From the NCBI RefSeq assembly GCF_009674485.1, contig NZ_WKJJ01000005.1, positions 361,161 to 425,160 on the forward strand: 64,000 nucleotides of DNA. Direction: 5' to 3'. Of this stretch, positions 31,432-40,754 are shown piece after piece. The DNA is from Pseudoduganella rivuli. GTDB lineage: Bacteria > Pseudomonadota > Gammaproteobacteria > Burkholderiales > Burkholderiaceae_D. Below the pieces are notes generated by a model. The model worked only from the letters and a program-made list of their open reading frames with translations. It made no database searches and was not told the DNA's origin. Position 1 is the first letter of the stretch, and each line of letters opens with the position of its first letter. Made by a program: the position numbers and the translations under genes.

Positions 31432-34158
31432 CTATTTGAACGAGTACGTCACGCTGCCAAACCAGCGCCGTCCACGCGGATCCGTGTAGGTCGGGTCGTA
31501 GCCGGAGATGAAGTAATACGCCTGGTTCGAATACGGCGGGCTGGTGTCGAAGATGTTTTGCACGCCGGCGCGCAATTTCAGCTGCTTGTTCCACGCGTAG
31601 GTGGCCGACATGTCCCACAGCGAATACGCCTTGACGCGGTTCGGCGCCACCACCGTGCCGTTGTCGACGTTGATGGCGGTATTCTGGTCGTCATAGCCGC
31701 TTGAATACGTGTGCGACAGGTAGGCCGACAGCGGTCCCTGTTCCCAATCGAACGTGGCGGTATGGCGCCAGCGCTGAACCACGCCATCCGTCACGAAGCG
31801 CCCCAGGTTGCTGACGTAAGCATCGCCCGGTGCGTTCTGGATGCGTGATTTCAGCACATAGGTGCCGTTCAGACGGGCGCCGATGCGGCCGATCGGTGTT
31901 TGCGTACCGCGCCAGTCGACCGATACATCCAGCCCGGATGCCTGCTGCGCGCCGCGGTTTTCCTTGTGCAGTTCGATGTAATCGATCAAACCGTCTTCAT
32001 CGCGGTGCACCAGGTTGCCGTATTTGGCCAGATTGCCGAGAATGATGTCATCGCCGATTTCGGAGATCAGGTCGGTGCGCTTGATGTTCCAGTAATCAAG
32101 CGACAGATTGGCGTCCCGCGTGGCGGCCCACACGGCGCCCACGGAAACCTGGCGGCTGTGTTCTGGCTTCAGGTTCTTGTTACTGTAACGGCGGGCTTCC
32201 CAATTGTCCGCGCAATCGGCATAGTTGTTGTCGACCGTCGCGCAATATGCCGGGTCGGGCAGTGTAGCCGTGGCGCTGACCAGCGTTGGTCGGAACAGGT
32301 CCACCATCGATGGCGCGCGGAAGCCGCGTCCCGCCGAACCGCGCAGCATCAGTTCCGACGATGGCCGGTAGCTGATCCCGACTTTCGGGCTGGCCGCGCC
32401 GCCCACGATCTGGTAGTGGTCATAACGGGCCGACAGTTGCGCTTCCCATTGTTTGGCGAACGGCAGCAGCAATTCGCCATAGACGCCTTCGACATGGCGG
32501 CTGTCGCTGGTGGCGCGTCCGCCCGGGGGGGCGTCGTCATTGTTGATGTTGTCACTCAACAGCAAGGCCGACGGGTTGAAGCGCGTGCGTTCGTGCCGCG
32601 CTTCGCCGCCGATGGCCAGCGCCATCGCGCCACCCTCCATCCGTCCCAGTTCGCGGCTGAGTTTGAAGTCGATGCTGTCCATGGTGCCGTGCGAATGGCG
32701 CACGTCATCGTTGACCTGAATGGAGTTCAGCAGCGCCACACCGGCCGCGCTGGAAGGGCCGAACGGATTGATGACGCCATCGGCAATGCCTTGCTGGAGC
32801 TTGTCGTACAGCAGGTAGCCGCGGGTATCCTTGTCCGCCACTGTGTTGACACTGTGGTTGATGGCCACGTCGTAATCCCATTTGCCGGCAACGCCGTTCA
32901 TGCCGACCACCACGCGTGTGCCGGTGCTGGTCAATTCACTGGTGCGGCGCCCCGCCTCATTGAGGCGTATGCGCAACTCCAGCTCGCCGGGCGTGTCGTC
33001 ATCGAGCGTGTCCAGGCCCGTGTTGGCCAGTTGCGGCACCTTGCGGTAATCGATATAGGCCTTGACGCGCGCGGTCGAGGCGACGTAGTGGGTGCGGGCA
33101 CGCGCATAGGATGCTTCGGCATACAGTTGTGCCACGGGGTTCAGCTGGAATACGGCACGGCCCAGGAAGCTGGCTTTTTCCGATTTCGGATACAGCTCGG
33201 TGTCGCGCATGTAGTTGTAGGTGCAACCGTTTTCACCACCGGTGCCGAGCGGCAGGTACAGGTTGGCCGGCGGCGCGCAATCGGGGGCGGACAGGTTGAT
33301 CATCCGGTTGACGATCGGCTTGCCATTGATGGTGTAGCCGATATCCTGCAAATGGTCGCGCTGCGCAGACGTCAGGCGGATATTGGCCGGGTTGGTGTAG
33401 CCGGACAACAAGTGTCCCAGCCGCTCGTCGATGTGCAAATCCTTGATGAAGCTGCGTTGCGACGTGCTGAGGCTGTCCGTGCGCTGGAAGTCCGCCACGC
33501 CAAACACATTGAAGCCGTTTTGCACCAGGTCGCCGATACCGGCCGCAATGCTGGCGGTGCGCTTGCCCGCGCCGCCTTCTTTGGTGGATGCGCCATAGGC
33601 GCCCAGCTCCACACCCTGGAAATCGCGCCGCGTAATAAAGTTGATCACGCCGCCAATCGCGTCCGTACCATACAGCGACGAAGCCCCATCGAGCAACACT
33701 TCCACGCGCTGCAGCGCGGCGGCGGGAATATTATTCAAGTCCACACCGGTGTCGTCGCCGGGCGACGCGAAGTTCGCCATGCGGCGGCCGTTCAGCAAGA
33801 CCAGCGTGGACGAGGTGCCGATGCCGCGCAGGTTGGCGCTGTTGAAGCCGCGCTGGTCGCGGCCATCGGTGATGCTGGATCCATCTGTCTGGCCGCCCAT
33901 GTTGGCCGCAATCCGCGCAATCAGCTCCGCCGCCGTCGTCACACCTGCCTTGTCCATCTCCGCGCGCGTGATGATGTGCACCGGCAGCGGCGTTTCCGCT
34001 TCCACGCGCTTGATGGCCGAACCTGTGATTTCAACGCGGACCGGGTTGTCCGCGTCCATGGTGGTTTGCGCTGCGGCGAAGTGGCTTGCCGCCAGCAGCG
34101 CGCCCGCTGCCAGCGCCTGCGTGCGTTTCCTTGCCTGATGCTTGATCCGCTTGGTCAT
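31432..34158 (-). CDS. TonB-dependent receptor
   Basis: 908 residues with a signal peptide ending HFAAAQ. The plug shows VRVEITGSAIKRVEAETPLP, NLRGIGTSSTLVLLNGRRMA and VLLDGASSLYGTDAIGGVIN; the barrel ends with Phe-Lys (VTYSFK), close to the usual aromatic C-terminus. It resembles the receptor at 24405 in plug style but is diverged and lies outside the GalNAc operon. The ligand is unknown. It is divergent from the GGDEF/EAL gene, with a strong inverted repeat between them. Confidence 0.9.
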   Translation of the reverse strand: MTKRIKHQARKRTQALAAGALLAASHFAAAQTTMDADNPVRVEITGSAIKRVEAETPLPVHIITRAEMDKAGVTTAAELIARIAANMGGQTDGSSITDGRDQRGFNSANLRGIGTSSTLVLLNGRRMANFASPGDDTGVDLNNIPAAALQRVEVLLDGASSLYGTDAIGGVINFITRRDFQGVELGAYGASTKEGGAGKRTASIAAGIGDLVQNGFNVFGVADFQRTDSLSTSQRSFIKDLHIDERLGHLLSGYTNPANIRLTSAQRDHLQDIGYTINGKPIVNRMINLSAPDCAPPANLYLPLGTGGENGCTYNYMRDTELYPKSEKASFLGRAVFQLNPVAQLYAEASYARARTHYVASTARVKAYIDYRKVPQLANTGLDTLDDDTPGELELRIRLNEAGRRTSELTSTGTRVVVGMNGVAGKWDYDVAINHSVNTVADKDTRGYLLYDKLQQGIADGVINPFGPSSAAGVALLNSIQVNDDVRHSHGTMDSIDFKLSRELGRMEGGAMALAIGGEARHERTRFNPSALLLSDNINNDDAPPGGRATSDSRHVEGVYGELLLPFAKQWEAQLSARYDHYQIVGGAASPKVGISYRPSSELMLRGSAGRGFRAPSMVDLFRPTLVSATATLPDPAYCATVDNNYADCADNWEARRYSNKNLKPEHSRQVSVGAVWAATRDANLSLDYWNIKRTDLISEIGDDIILGNLAKYGNLVHRDEDGLIDYIELHKENRGAQQASGLDVSVDWRGTQTPIGRIGARLNGTYVLKSRIQNAPGDAYVSNLGRFVTDGVVQRWRHTATFDWEQGPLSAYLSHTYSSGYDDQNTAINVDNGTVVAPNRVKAYSLWDMSATYAWNKQLKLRAGVQNIFDTSPPYSNQAYYFISGYDPTYTDPRGRRWFGSVTYSFK

Positions 34159-34280
34159 TCAATCTCCCGGGGCTATTGGTCTGATGCTGTTGATCTATTG
34201 TCATGTTTGCTTTGCCGATCATACCATCGGCATCAGGATTTCGTGGAGAAAGGCCCCATGGCACGGCATTTGCTGCTACG

Positions 34281-34313
34281 CACCATGCGGCCCCGGACCC
34301 AGGCCGCATGGTG
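34281..34313. promoter_or_regulatory. Perfect 12-bp inverted repeat in a divergent intergenic region
   Basis: CACCATGCGGCC (34281-34292) and GGCCGCATGGTG (34302-34313) flank a 9-nt spacer. The element lies between the start of the TonB receptor gene (34158) and the GGDEF/EAL gene (34375), so it is upstream of both and not a simple terminator for either. It could be an operator or a leader hairpin. Confidence 0.4.
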
Positions 34314-34374
34314 TGAGTTTTGATCGATTGTGGGTCATTGACGCACTCATTTAGTGCAGAGAAGCCGAAAGACC

Positions 34375-36663
34375 ATGAAGACCGATTGCCTGCCGTTCCC
34401 CCGCGAAGACATCCTGGCCGCAGCCCTGGCGCCACCGTCGGGTCCCGCATCGGGGGATTCCTGGCGCATTGTGCGCGAGCGGGCCTTGCGCGCCAGCGCC
34501 GTCGATGAGGCGGCGGGGCTGGGCCGCTGGTGGTATGAGCATCGGCACGGCCGCCTGTATTTATCGGCGGTGGCGGCATCGCTGCTGGGCATTGCCGCCA
34601 GCGGCTGCCATGAAGTGGCCGATGCGCTGCTGAACGTGGCGCCACAGGATGCGTGGCGCCTGCGCAGCACGCTCGACGCCATCACCGATGTCCACCTGGG
34701 CACGGCCTGCGAATTCCGCGTCAATGTGACGGGCAAGGGGACGCGCTGGCTGAAGGTGCAACCGGTCGCGCGCGAAGGGGAAGCCATTGTGGCGGGCATG
34801 GTGGTCGACATCACGTCCACCAAGCATGCCGCCATGCGCGAACGCTTCAGCTTCGCGCTGACGCAATATTTGATCGGCACCGATACCTTCGACGCCGCGA
34901 TCCACAAGATCATCCAGCTGGTGTGCGATGAACTGGGCTGGGACTGGGGGGCGTTCTGGGTGCGCGAGGAACCGGAAGGCCGTACCGGCGTGCTGCGTTG
35001 CCGCCACGTGTGGCATGCCGCCACGGGCGATTATTCGGAACTGCGCGCCGTCACGACGACGGCTTCCGGCGATACCTGCCATGGCGTGCTGGGACAGGTC
35101 TGGAGCGGCAAGGCGCAATGGGTCGATGCCAGCACGGACACGGAAGACGGGGGGCGCTTTGCCAGCGCGCGCCGCTGCGGTCTGCAATCGGGCTATTTCT
35201 TCCCCGTGACGTACACCGGGGGCGACGGCGGCTTGCACAGCGCCGGCATCCTGGAATTCTTTTCCCGCGAACCGCGCCAGCGTGAAGCGCAATTGCCGGG
35301 ACTGGCCGAATCGATCAGCGCGCTGATTGCGCAGACCGCGCAGCGCATGGCGCAGCAGGAACGCATGCGCGTGCTGGCGCAGACTGATGAAATGACGGGG
35401 CTGGTCAACCGCGCGCATTTCCATTACCTGCTGGACCGCGCGTGCGAGCAGTGTCCGCCGTGCGCCAGCTTTGGCGTGCTGTATATCGACCTGGATCAGT
35501 TCAAGCCCATCAACGACGCGTTTGGCCACGCGGCCGGCAACGTGGTCCTGAAGGCCTTTGCCGAGCGCTTGCGGGAGCTGGCGCCGGAAGGGGCGGTGGT
35601 GGCGCGCCTGGGCGGCGACGAATTCGCCATGATGACGGGTTATGGACTGGAACCGCAGGCTGTCGAAGCGCTGGCGCAGCGCGTGGCGGCCTGCGCGCGC
35701 GAACAGTTCCAGTACATGGGACACGAGTTGTCGGTGTCGGCCAGCATCGGCATCAGCATGTACCCGTCGCACGGCGCCAACACGGCGCAACTGCTGCACG
35801 CGGCCGATGCCGCCATGTATGCCAGCAAGCGCAATGGCCGCAACCGCGTCAGCCATTACAGCGATGCGCAGGGCGCCGAGCAGGATGTCTTGGCGAAGCA
35901 GTTGATCATGCTGTCGGAATTGCAGCACGGTTTCGAGCGCGGCGAATTTTTCCTGGTTTACCAGCCGATCATGGATGCCCACGGCGAAGCGCTGGCGGCG
36001 GTGGAAGCGCTGATCCGCTGGCGCAAGTCCGACGGCACCATCGTGCCGCCCGACCAGTTCATTCCCGTGGCGGAGCAAAGCCGCCTGATCGTGCACCTGG
36101 GACGCTGGGTGGTGCAGCAGGTGTGCCACGATTTGCCGCGCCTGCATGCGGCCGGTATGCACGGCCTCAAAGTGCACATCAACATGGCGGCGCCGGAATT
36201 CCTCGACAGCGATTTGCCGGCGGAACTGATGGCGACCGTGCGCGCAGCCGGCATCGATCCTTCCAGCCTGCAAATCGAACTGACGGAAAACATGGTGATG
36301 TCGCACATCGACACGTCGCTGCCGATCATGCGCAAATTGACGCAACTGGGCTTTGAAATCAGCCTCGATGACTTCGGCATGGGGTATTCGTCGCTGTCGC
36401 TGCTGAAAACGTTGCCGATCGCGTCGCTGAAGATCGACCGCGGCTTCCTGCAGGGAGTGCCGCGCGAACGGGACGATTGCGCCATCGTGCGCACCATGCT
36501 GGACCTGGGCCGCAACATGGGTATCGGCGTGATTGCCGAAGGCGTGGAAACCGATTCGCAGCTGGGTTACTTGCGCCAGTTCGGCTGCACTCTGGTGCAG
36601 GGCTACCTGCTGGGCCGCCCCATGCCATTGCCGCAACTGCTGGAACGCTACCGCAAGGCGTAG
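34375..36663 (+). CDS. PAS-GAF-GGDEF-EAL c-di-GMP turnover protein
   Basis: 762 residues from the ATG at 34375. A PAS-like region (about 40-150) and a GAF-like region (about 160-325) precede GGDEF and EAL domains. The GGDEF motif is intact (ARLGGDEFAMM) and no RxxD inhibitory site is visible just before it (APEGAVVA instead). EAL residues are also intact: EALIRW, INMAAPEF, IELTENMVM, DDFGMGYSSL, AEGVET and QGYLLG. It has no membrane segment, so it is a cytoplasmic sensor that may make and degrade c-di-GMP; which activity dominates cannot be told. The ribosome binding site is weak. Confidence 0.9.
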   Translation: MKTDCLPFPREDILAAALAPPSGPASGDSWRIVRERALRASAVDEAAGLGRWWYEHRHGRLYLSAVAASLLGIAASGCHEVADALLNVAPQDAWRLRSTLDAITDVHLGTACEFRVNVTGKGTRWLKVQPVAREGEAIVAGMVVDITSTKHAAMRERFSFALTQYLIGTDTFDAAIHKIIQLVCDELGWDWGAFWVREEPEGRTGVLRCRHVWHAATGDYSELRAVTTTASGDTCHGVLGQVWSGKAQWVDASTDTEDGGRFASARRCGLQSGYFFPVTYTGGDGGLHSAGILEFFSREPRQREAQLPGLAESISALIAQTAQRMAQQERMRVLAQTDEMTGLVNRAHFHYLLDRACEQCPPCASFGVLYIDLDQFKPINDAFGHAAGNVVLKAFAERLRELAPEGAVVARLGGDEFAMMTGYGLEPQAVEALAQRVAACAREQFQYMGHELSVSASIGISMYPSHGANTAQLLHAADAAMYASKRNGRNRVSHYSDAQGAEQDVLAKQLIMLSELQHGFERGEFFLVYQPIMDAHGEALAAVEALIRWRKSDGTIVPPDQFIPVAEQSRLIVHLGRWVVQQVCHDLPRLHAAGMHGLKVHINMAAPEFLDSDLPAELMATVRAAGIDPSSLQIELTENMVMSHIDTSLPIMRKLTQLGFEISLDDFGMGYSSLSLLKTLPIASLKIDRGFLQGVPRERDDCAIVRTMLDLGRNMGIGVIAEGVETDSQLGYLRQFGCTLVQGYLLGRPMPLPQLLERYRKA

Positions 36664-36692
36664 CGCGGCGCCGTCCCCGAAATTCTTCCCCC

Positions 36693-36716
36693 AAGGCCCG
36701 TATGCGGGCCTTTTTA
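36693..36716 (+). terminator. Rho-independent terminator after the GGDEF/EAL gene
   Basis: AAGGCCCG (36693-36700), loop TATG, CGGGCCTT (36705-36712) and a T-run form a classical terminator 30 nt after the stop codon. Confidence 0.85.
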
Positions 36717-36783
36717 ATTTCCTGTCCTGATAACGATAACCCCGTTGCAATAAAAGATAAGCGCGCCTATACTCGATTCATGT

Positions 36784-36801
36784 TGTATGACATCCTATGA
36801 C
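36784..36801. promoter_or_regulatory. Candidate operator upstream of the aldolase operon
   Basis: TATGAC occurs twice, at 36786-36791 and 36796-36801, exactly 10 bp apart, and the first copy lies in TTGTATGACA, which fits the TNGT-N3-ACNA form of GntR/FadR-subfamily sites. It lies 38 nt before the GTG start of the aldolase gene. No GntR gene is nearby. Confidence 0.35.
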
Positions 36802-36838
36802 TTAAATGAATGGCAAAAACCATGAAAGGAGCAGGACT

Positions 36839-37609
36839 GTGAACATCAGAATCAACCACTTCAAGCGGGCGCTCAAGGCGAAGCAATTGCAGGTGGGCCT
36901 GTGGTCCGGGCTGTCGAACAACATTACCGTGGAATTGCTGGCCAACGCGGGGTTCGACTGGCTGTTGCTGGACACCGAACATTCGCCCAACGAATTGCCA
37001 ATGGTGCACTCGCAATTGCAGGCCATTGCCCACAGTACGACGCACCCCATCGTGCGTCCGGCGTGGAACGACACGGTGGTCATCAAGCGTTTGCTGGACG
37101 TGGGCGCCCAAACGCTGTTGATCCCGTTCGTACAGGACGAGGAAGAAGCGCGCCGGGCCGTGGCGGCCACGCGCTATCCGCCGCTTGGCGTGCGCGGTTA
37201 TTCCGCGGCGGCCCGGGCGTCCGATTACGGCCGCGTGAAAAATTATCCGCTGGTGTGCGAAGAAGAACTCTGCCTGTTGCTGCAGGTGGAAACGCCGCAC
37301 GCGATCGGCAACATTGAAGCGATTGCCGCGCTGGAAGGCGTCGACGGCGTGTTTATCGGCCCCGGCGACCTGGCCGCCAGCATGGGTTATATCGGCCAGT
37401 TGGGCCACCCTGAAGTGGTGGCCGCCATCGAATCGGCCATCAAGCGCATCGTCGCCACCGGCAAGGCGGCCGGTGTCCTGACGGGCGACGAGGCGCTGGC
37501 GCGCCGCTATATCGCGGCGGGCGCCACCTATGTCGCCATCGGCAGCGATATCGGCTTGCTGGCGCGCGGCGCGGAAGCATTGTGCGGCCGTTTCAAGCAG
37601 GCAGCGTAA
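36839..37609 (+). CDS. HpcH/HpaI-family aldolase, probable 2-keto-3-deoxy-glucarate aldolase
   Basis: 256 residues from the GTG at 36839, chosen because an AAAGGAG ribosome binding site lies at ideal distance; an upstream in-frame start at 36806 has none. Class II pyruvate-aldolase residues are visible: catalytic His in LLLDTEHSPN, Arg in VRPAWND, metal-binding Glu in LLQVETPHAIGN and Asp in FIGPGDLAASMG. Together with the next two genes it makes a pathway: keto-deoxy-glucarate to pyruvate and tartronate semialdehyde (GarL role), then to glycerate and phosphoglycerate. HpaI-type substrates are the alternative; the neighbours favour the glucarate pathway. Confidence 0.85.
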   Translation: MNIRINHFKRALKAKQLQVGLWSGLSNNITVELLANAGFDWLLLDTEHSPNELPMVHSQLQAIAHSTTHPIVRPAWNDTVVIKRLLDVGAQTLLIPFVQDEEEARRAVAATRYPPLGVRGYSAAARASDYGRVKNYPLVCEEELCLLLQVETPHAIGNIEAIAALEGVDGVFIGPGDLAASMGYIGQLGHPEVVAAIESAIKRIVATGKAAGVLTGDEALARRYIAAGATYVAIGSDIGLLARGAEALCGRFKQAA

Positions 37610-37631
37610 ATACCATTCAAGGAGAGGCAAA

Positions 37632-38519
37632 ATGAGCAAAGTTGGATTTATCGGCCTGGGCATCATGGGCGCGCCCATGGCGGCAAACCTGATCAAGGGC
37701 GGCCACACGCTGTACGTGCACGACCACAAGCCCGCGCCGGCCGCGTTGCTGGAGCAAGGCGCGATTGACTGCGCCAGCGGCAAGGAAGTGGCGCGGCAGG
37801 CCGACATCATCATCACCATGGTGCCGGATACGCCGCACGTGGCGTCCGTGCTGTTCGATGACGGCGGCGTGGCGCAAGGCCTGACTGCCGGCAAGATCGT
37901 GGTCGACATGAGCTCGATCTCGCCGATTGAAACCAAGCAGTTTGCTGAAAAAATCAATGCACTGGGCTGCGCTTACCTGGACGCGCCCGTGTCCGGCGGC
38001 GAAGTGGGCGCGAAAGCCGCGAGCCTGACCATCATGGTGGGCGGCCCGCAGGAGGCGTTCGACACCGTCAAGCCCCTGTTCGAACTGATGGGCAAGAACA
38101 TCACACTGGTGGGCGGCAACGGCGACGGCCAGACCACGAAAGTGGCGAACCAGATCATCGTGGCGCTGAACATCGAAGCCGTGGCCGAAGCGCTGCTGTT
38201 CGCCTCGCGCATGGGCGCCGATCCGGCCAAGGTGCGCCAGGCGCTGATGGGCGGCTTTGCCGCGTCGCGTATCCTGGAAGTGCACGGCGAGCGCATGATC
38301 AAGCGCACTTTCGATCCGGGCTTCCGCATTGAGCTGCACCAGAAAGACTTGAACCTGGCGCTGTCGAATGCGCGCCAGCTGGGCCTGAGTCTGCCGAACA
38401 CCGCCACCGCGCAGGAATTGTTCAATACCTGCGTGGCCCACGGCGGCAAGGCCTGGGACCATTCCGCGCTGGTGCGGGCGCTGGAAATCATGGGCAACCA
38501 CGAAATCGCCGCCAGGTAA
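37632..38519 (+). CDS. garR: Tartronate semialdehyde reductase (2-hydroxy-3-oxopropionate reductase)
   Basis: 295 residues from the ATG at 37632 with an AGGAG ribosome binding site. The beta-hydroxyacid dehydrogenase signature VGFIGLGIMGAPMAANL opens the protein; the substrate motif APVSGGEVGAKAASLTIM and the catalytic Lys in DGQTTKVANQI follow. It reduces tartronate semialdehyde to D-glycerate with NAD(P)H. It lies between the aldolase (22 nt upstream) and the glycerate kinase (9 nt downstream), a classical arrangement. Confidence 0.92.
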   Translation: MSKVGFIGLGIMGAPMAANLIKGGHTLYVHDHKPAPAALLEQGAIDCASGKEVARQADIIITMVPDTPHVASVLFDDGGVAQGLTAGKIVVDMSSISPIETKQFAEKINALGCAYLDAPVSGGEVGAKAASLTIMVGGPQEAFDTVKPLFELMGKNITLVGGNGDGQTTKVANQIIVALNIEAVAEALLFASRMGADPAKVRQALMGGFAASRILEVHGERMIKRTFDPGFRIELHQKDLNLALSNARQLGLSLPNTATAQELFNTCVAHGGKAWDHSALVRALEIMGNHEIAAR

Positions 38520-38528
38520 GGAGGCTGC

Positions 38529-39797
38529 ATGGGCATCCACCGAACGCTGTTGCGGCGCATGTTCGACGCCGCGGTCGCCGCGGCGCAGCCGTCCGCCTGC
38601 CTGCCGCTGCACCTGCCGGAAGCGCCGAAAGGGCGCACCATCGTGATCGGCGCCGGCAAGGCGTCGGCCGAGATGGCGCGTGTGTTCGAGCGCCACTGGC
38701 CCGGCCCCCTGGAGGGACTGGTGGTGACGCGCTATGGCTACGCGGTTCCGTGCGAGCGCATCGCCATCGTGGAAGCCGCGCATCCGGTGCCCGATGCGGC
38801 GGGGCTGGAGGCGGCGCGCCGGATCCGCGCACTGGTGACGGGGCTGACGGAAGACGACCTGGTGGTGTGCCTGGTGTCCGGCGGCGGCTCCGCGCTGCTG
38901 GTGCAGCCGGGCGAAGGCCTGACGCTCGAAAACAAGCAAGCCATCAACCGCGCGCTGCTGGCGTCCGGTGCGACGATTTCGGAAATGAATTGCGTGCGGC
39001 GCCACTTGTCGGCCATCAAGGGCGGCAAGCTGGCGGCGGCATGCTGGCCGGCGCGCGTGGTGACCTTGCTGATGTCGGACGTGCCGGGCGACGATCCGGT
39101 CGATATCGCGTCCGGCCCCACGGTGGCCGATGCCACGACCTGCGCCGATGCGCTGGCGATCCTGCGGCGTTATGCCATCGACATTCCGCCGCAGGTATTG
39201 GCGTTGCTGGAAAGCGGCGCGGGCGAATCCATCAAGCCGGGCGATCCGCGCCTGGCGCGCTGTGAGACACGCATGATCGCCACGCCGCAGCGGGCGCTGG
39301 AAGCGGCGGCCGCCGTGGCGCGCGAAGCAGGCGTGGCCGTCCACATTCTCGGCGACAGCATCGAAGGCGAGGCGCGCGACGTCGGCATCGTCATGGCGGG
39401 CATCGCGCGCCAGGTGGCCAGGTGGTCGCAGCCGTTTTCGCCGCCCTGCATTCTGGTGTCGGGTGGAGAAACCACGGTGACGGTGCGCGGCAAGGGCCGG
39501 GGCGGGCGCAATGTGGAATTCCTGCTGGCGCTGGGTGTGGCGCTCGATGGCCACACGGGGATCCACGCGATTGCGTGCGATACGGACGGAGTGGATGGCG
39601 CGGAGGAAATCGCCGGCGCGCTGCTCGACCCGGGGTCGCTGGAACGGGCCAGGGCGCTGGGCATCAAGCCGCGCGACAGCCTGGCCGACAACGATGGCCA
39701 CGGCTTCTTCCAGGCGCTGGGCGATTCCGTGGTGTGCGGCCCGACACTGACCAACGTGAACGACTTCCGTGCCATCTACGTCGACGCTGCGGACTGA
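38529..39797 (+). CDS. ttuD: Glycerate kinase of the MOFRL/TtuD (GK-II) family
   Basis: 422 residues. The DUF4147 N-terminal part (TIVIGAGKASAEMA, VCLVSGGGSALLV, RRHLSAIKGGKLA, LLMSDVPGDDP) and the MOFRL C-terminal part (CILVSGGETTVTVRGKGRGG, GVDGAEEIAGALLDP) are both complete. This family usually makes 2-phosphoglycerate, feeding glycolysis. It is the last gene of the aldolase-reductase-kinase operon and converges on the TauE/SafE gene. Confidence 0.9.
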   Translation: MGIHRTLLRRMFDAAVAAAQPSACLPLHLPEAPKGRTIVIGAGKASAEMARVFERHWPGPLEGLVVTRYGYAVPCERIAIVEAAHPVPDAAGLEAARRIRALVTGLTEDDLVVCLVSGGGSALLVQPGEGLTLENKQAINRALLASGATISEMNCVRRHLSAIKGGKLAAACWPARVVTLLMSDVPGDDPVDIASGPTVADATTCADALAILRRYAIDIPPQVLALLESGAGESIKPGDPRLARCETRMIATPQRALEAAAAVAREAGVAVHILGDSIEGEARDVGIVMAGIARQVARWSQPFSPPCILVSGGETTVTVRGKGRGGRNVEFLLALGVALDGHTGIHAIACDTDGVDGAEEIAGALLDPGSLERARALGIKPRDSLADNDGHGFFQALGDSVVCGPTLTNVNDFRAIYVDAAD

Positions 39798-39803
39798 CGC
39801 TCT

Positions 39804-40562
39804 TTAAAACAGGTAGCCGATATCCCTGTATATCAACTGGATACCGGTAACCAGCAACCCGGTCTGCGCAATCCGGCAAAACCACAACGTATTGATCCGG
39901 TCCTGCAGCCACATGCCGAAGCGCACGCCCAGCGGCACCAGCGGCGCCAGCGCCAGGCTGGTGGCCAGGTTATCGGACGAAAACTGGCCCAGCCACGCGT
40001 ACGGCACCAGTTTCGCGGCGTTGACGAAGGCAAAGAACACGCTGATGGTGGCGACGTAGCGCACCTTGTCCAGTTGCTGCGGCAGCAAGTACGCCACCAC
40101 GGGCGGCCCGCCCGCATGGGCTATGAAACTGGTCAGCCCGGACACGCCGCACCAGAACGTCCCCTTGACGACCGAGCGCCCCGCCACATTCCGCCTGGCA
40201 GCGAGGCCCAGCCAGCTATTGACGGCGAAGGCGATGGCCAGCGCGCCGATGAGCAGGCGGATCACGCTCTCGGACAGCATGCCGAAGGTCAGCGCGCCAA
40301 GGACAATACCAATCAGCGCACCGGGCAGCATGATTTTCAGGTTGTCGCTATCCCATTTGCGGAAATAGGCGCGCAAGCCCACCAGGTCCATCAGGCACAG
40401 GATCGGCAGCATGACGGCGGCCGCTTGCACGGGCGGGATGGTCAACGCCATCAGCGGCACGGCCATGCCGCCCAGTGCGCTGCCGAAGCCGCCCTTGGAA
40501 ATGCCCGTCAACAGAACGGCGGGAATGGCTGCGGCATAAAACAGCGGGTCGGTGATCAGCAT
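39804..40562 (-). CDS. TauE/SafE-family membrane permease
   Basis: 252 residues from the ATG at 40562; a TTG at 40607 in frame adds 15 residues, and neither has a clear ribosome binding site. About eight hydrophobic segments are seen, with the GISKGGFGSALGGMAVPLMAL motif near the N-terminus and AHAGGPPVVAYLLPQ in the second half, the two half-repeat signatures of this anion exporter family. It would export sulfonates, sulfite or organic acids; the substrate is unknown. It converges on the glycerate kinase gene and is probably separate from that pathway. Confidence 0.85.
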   Translation of the reverse strand: MLITDPLFYAAAIPAVLLTGISKGGFGSALGGMAVPLMALTIPPVQAAAVMLPILCLMDLVGLRAYFRKWDSDNLKIMLPGALIGIVLGALTFGMLSESVIRLLIGALAIAFAVNSWLGLAARRNVAGRSVVKGTFWCGVSGLTSFIAHAGGPPVVAYLLPQQLDKVRYVATISVFFAFVNAAKLVPYAWLGQFSSDNLATSLALAPLVPLGVRFGMWLQDRINTLWFCRIAQTGLLVTGIQLIYRDIGYLF

Positions 40563-40754
40563 GGCGGGCGAGGTAACAGGAGGACTATCTGGTAGTGCTA
40601 ATACCAATTATAGAGAAGCCTTGAAATCCATGCCGGCGGTGTGGTGAAAGCATAAGGTAATACTTATCAATCGCGAATAATAATTAATTTTTCTTCCGCG
40701 ATTAACGATCGTATATTGACAGCTCTGCAAGCACCCACCATGAGGAAACGAGCC

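Noticed and set aside
31900..34323. 807-residue plus-strand frame opposite the second TonB receptor
   Set aside because: Antisense shadow; the minus-strand frame has a signal peptide, plug and barrel.
34561..36750. 729-residue minus-strand frame opposite the GGDEF/EAL gene
   Set aside because: Antisense shadow; the plus frame has intact GGDEF and EAL motifs.
37617..39701. 694-residue minus-strand frame opposite garR and the glycerate kinase
   Set aside because: It spans two real genes on the other strand and has only shadow composition.
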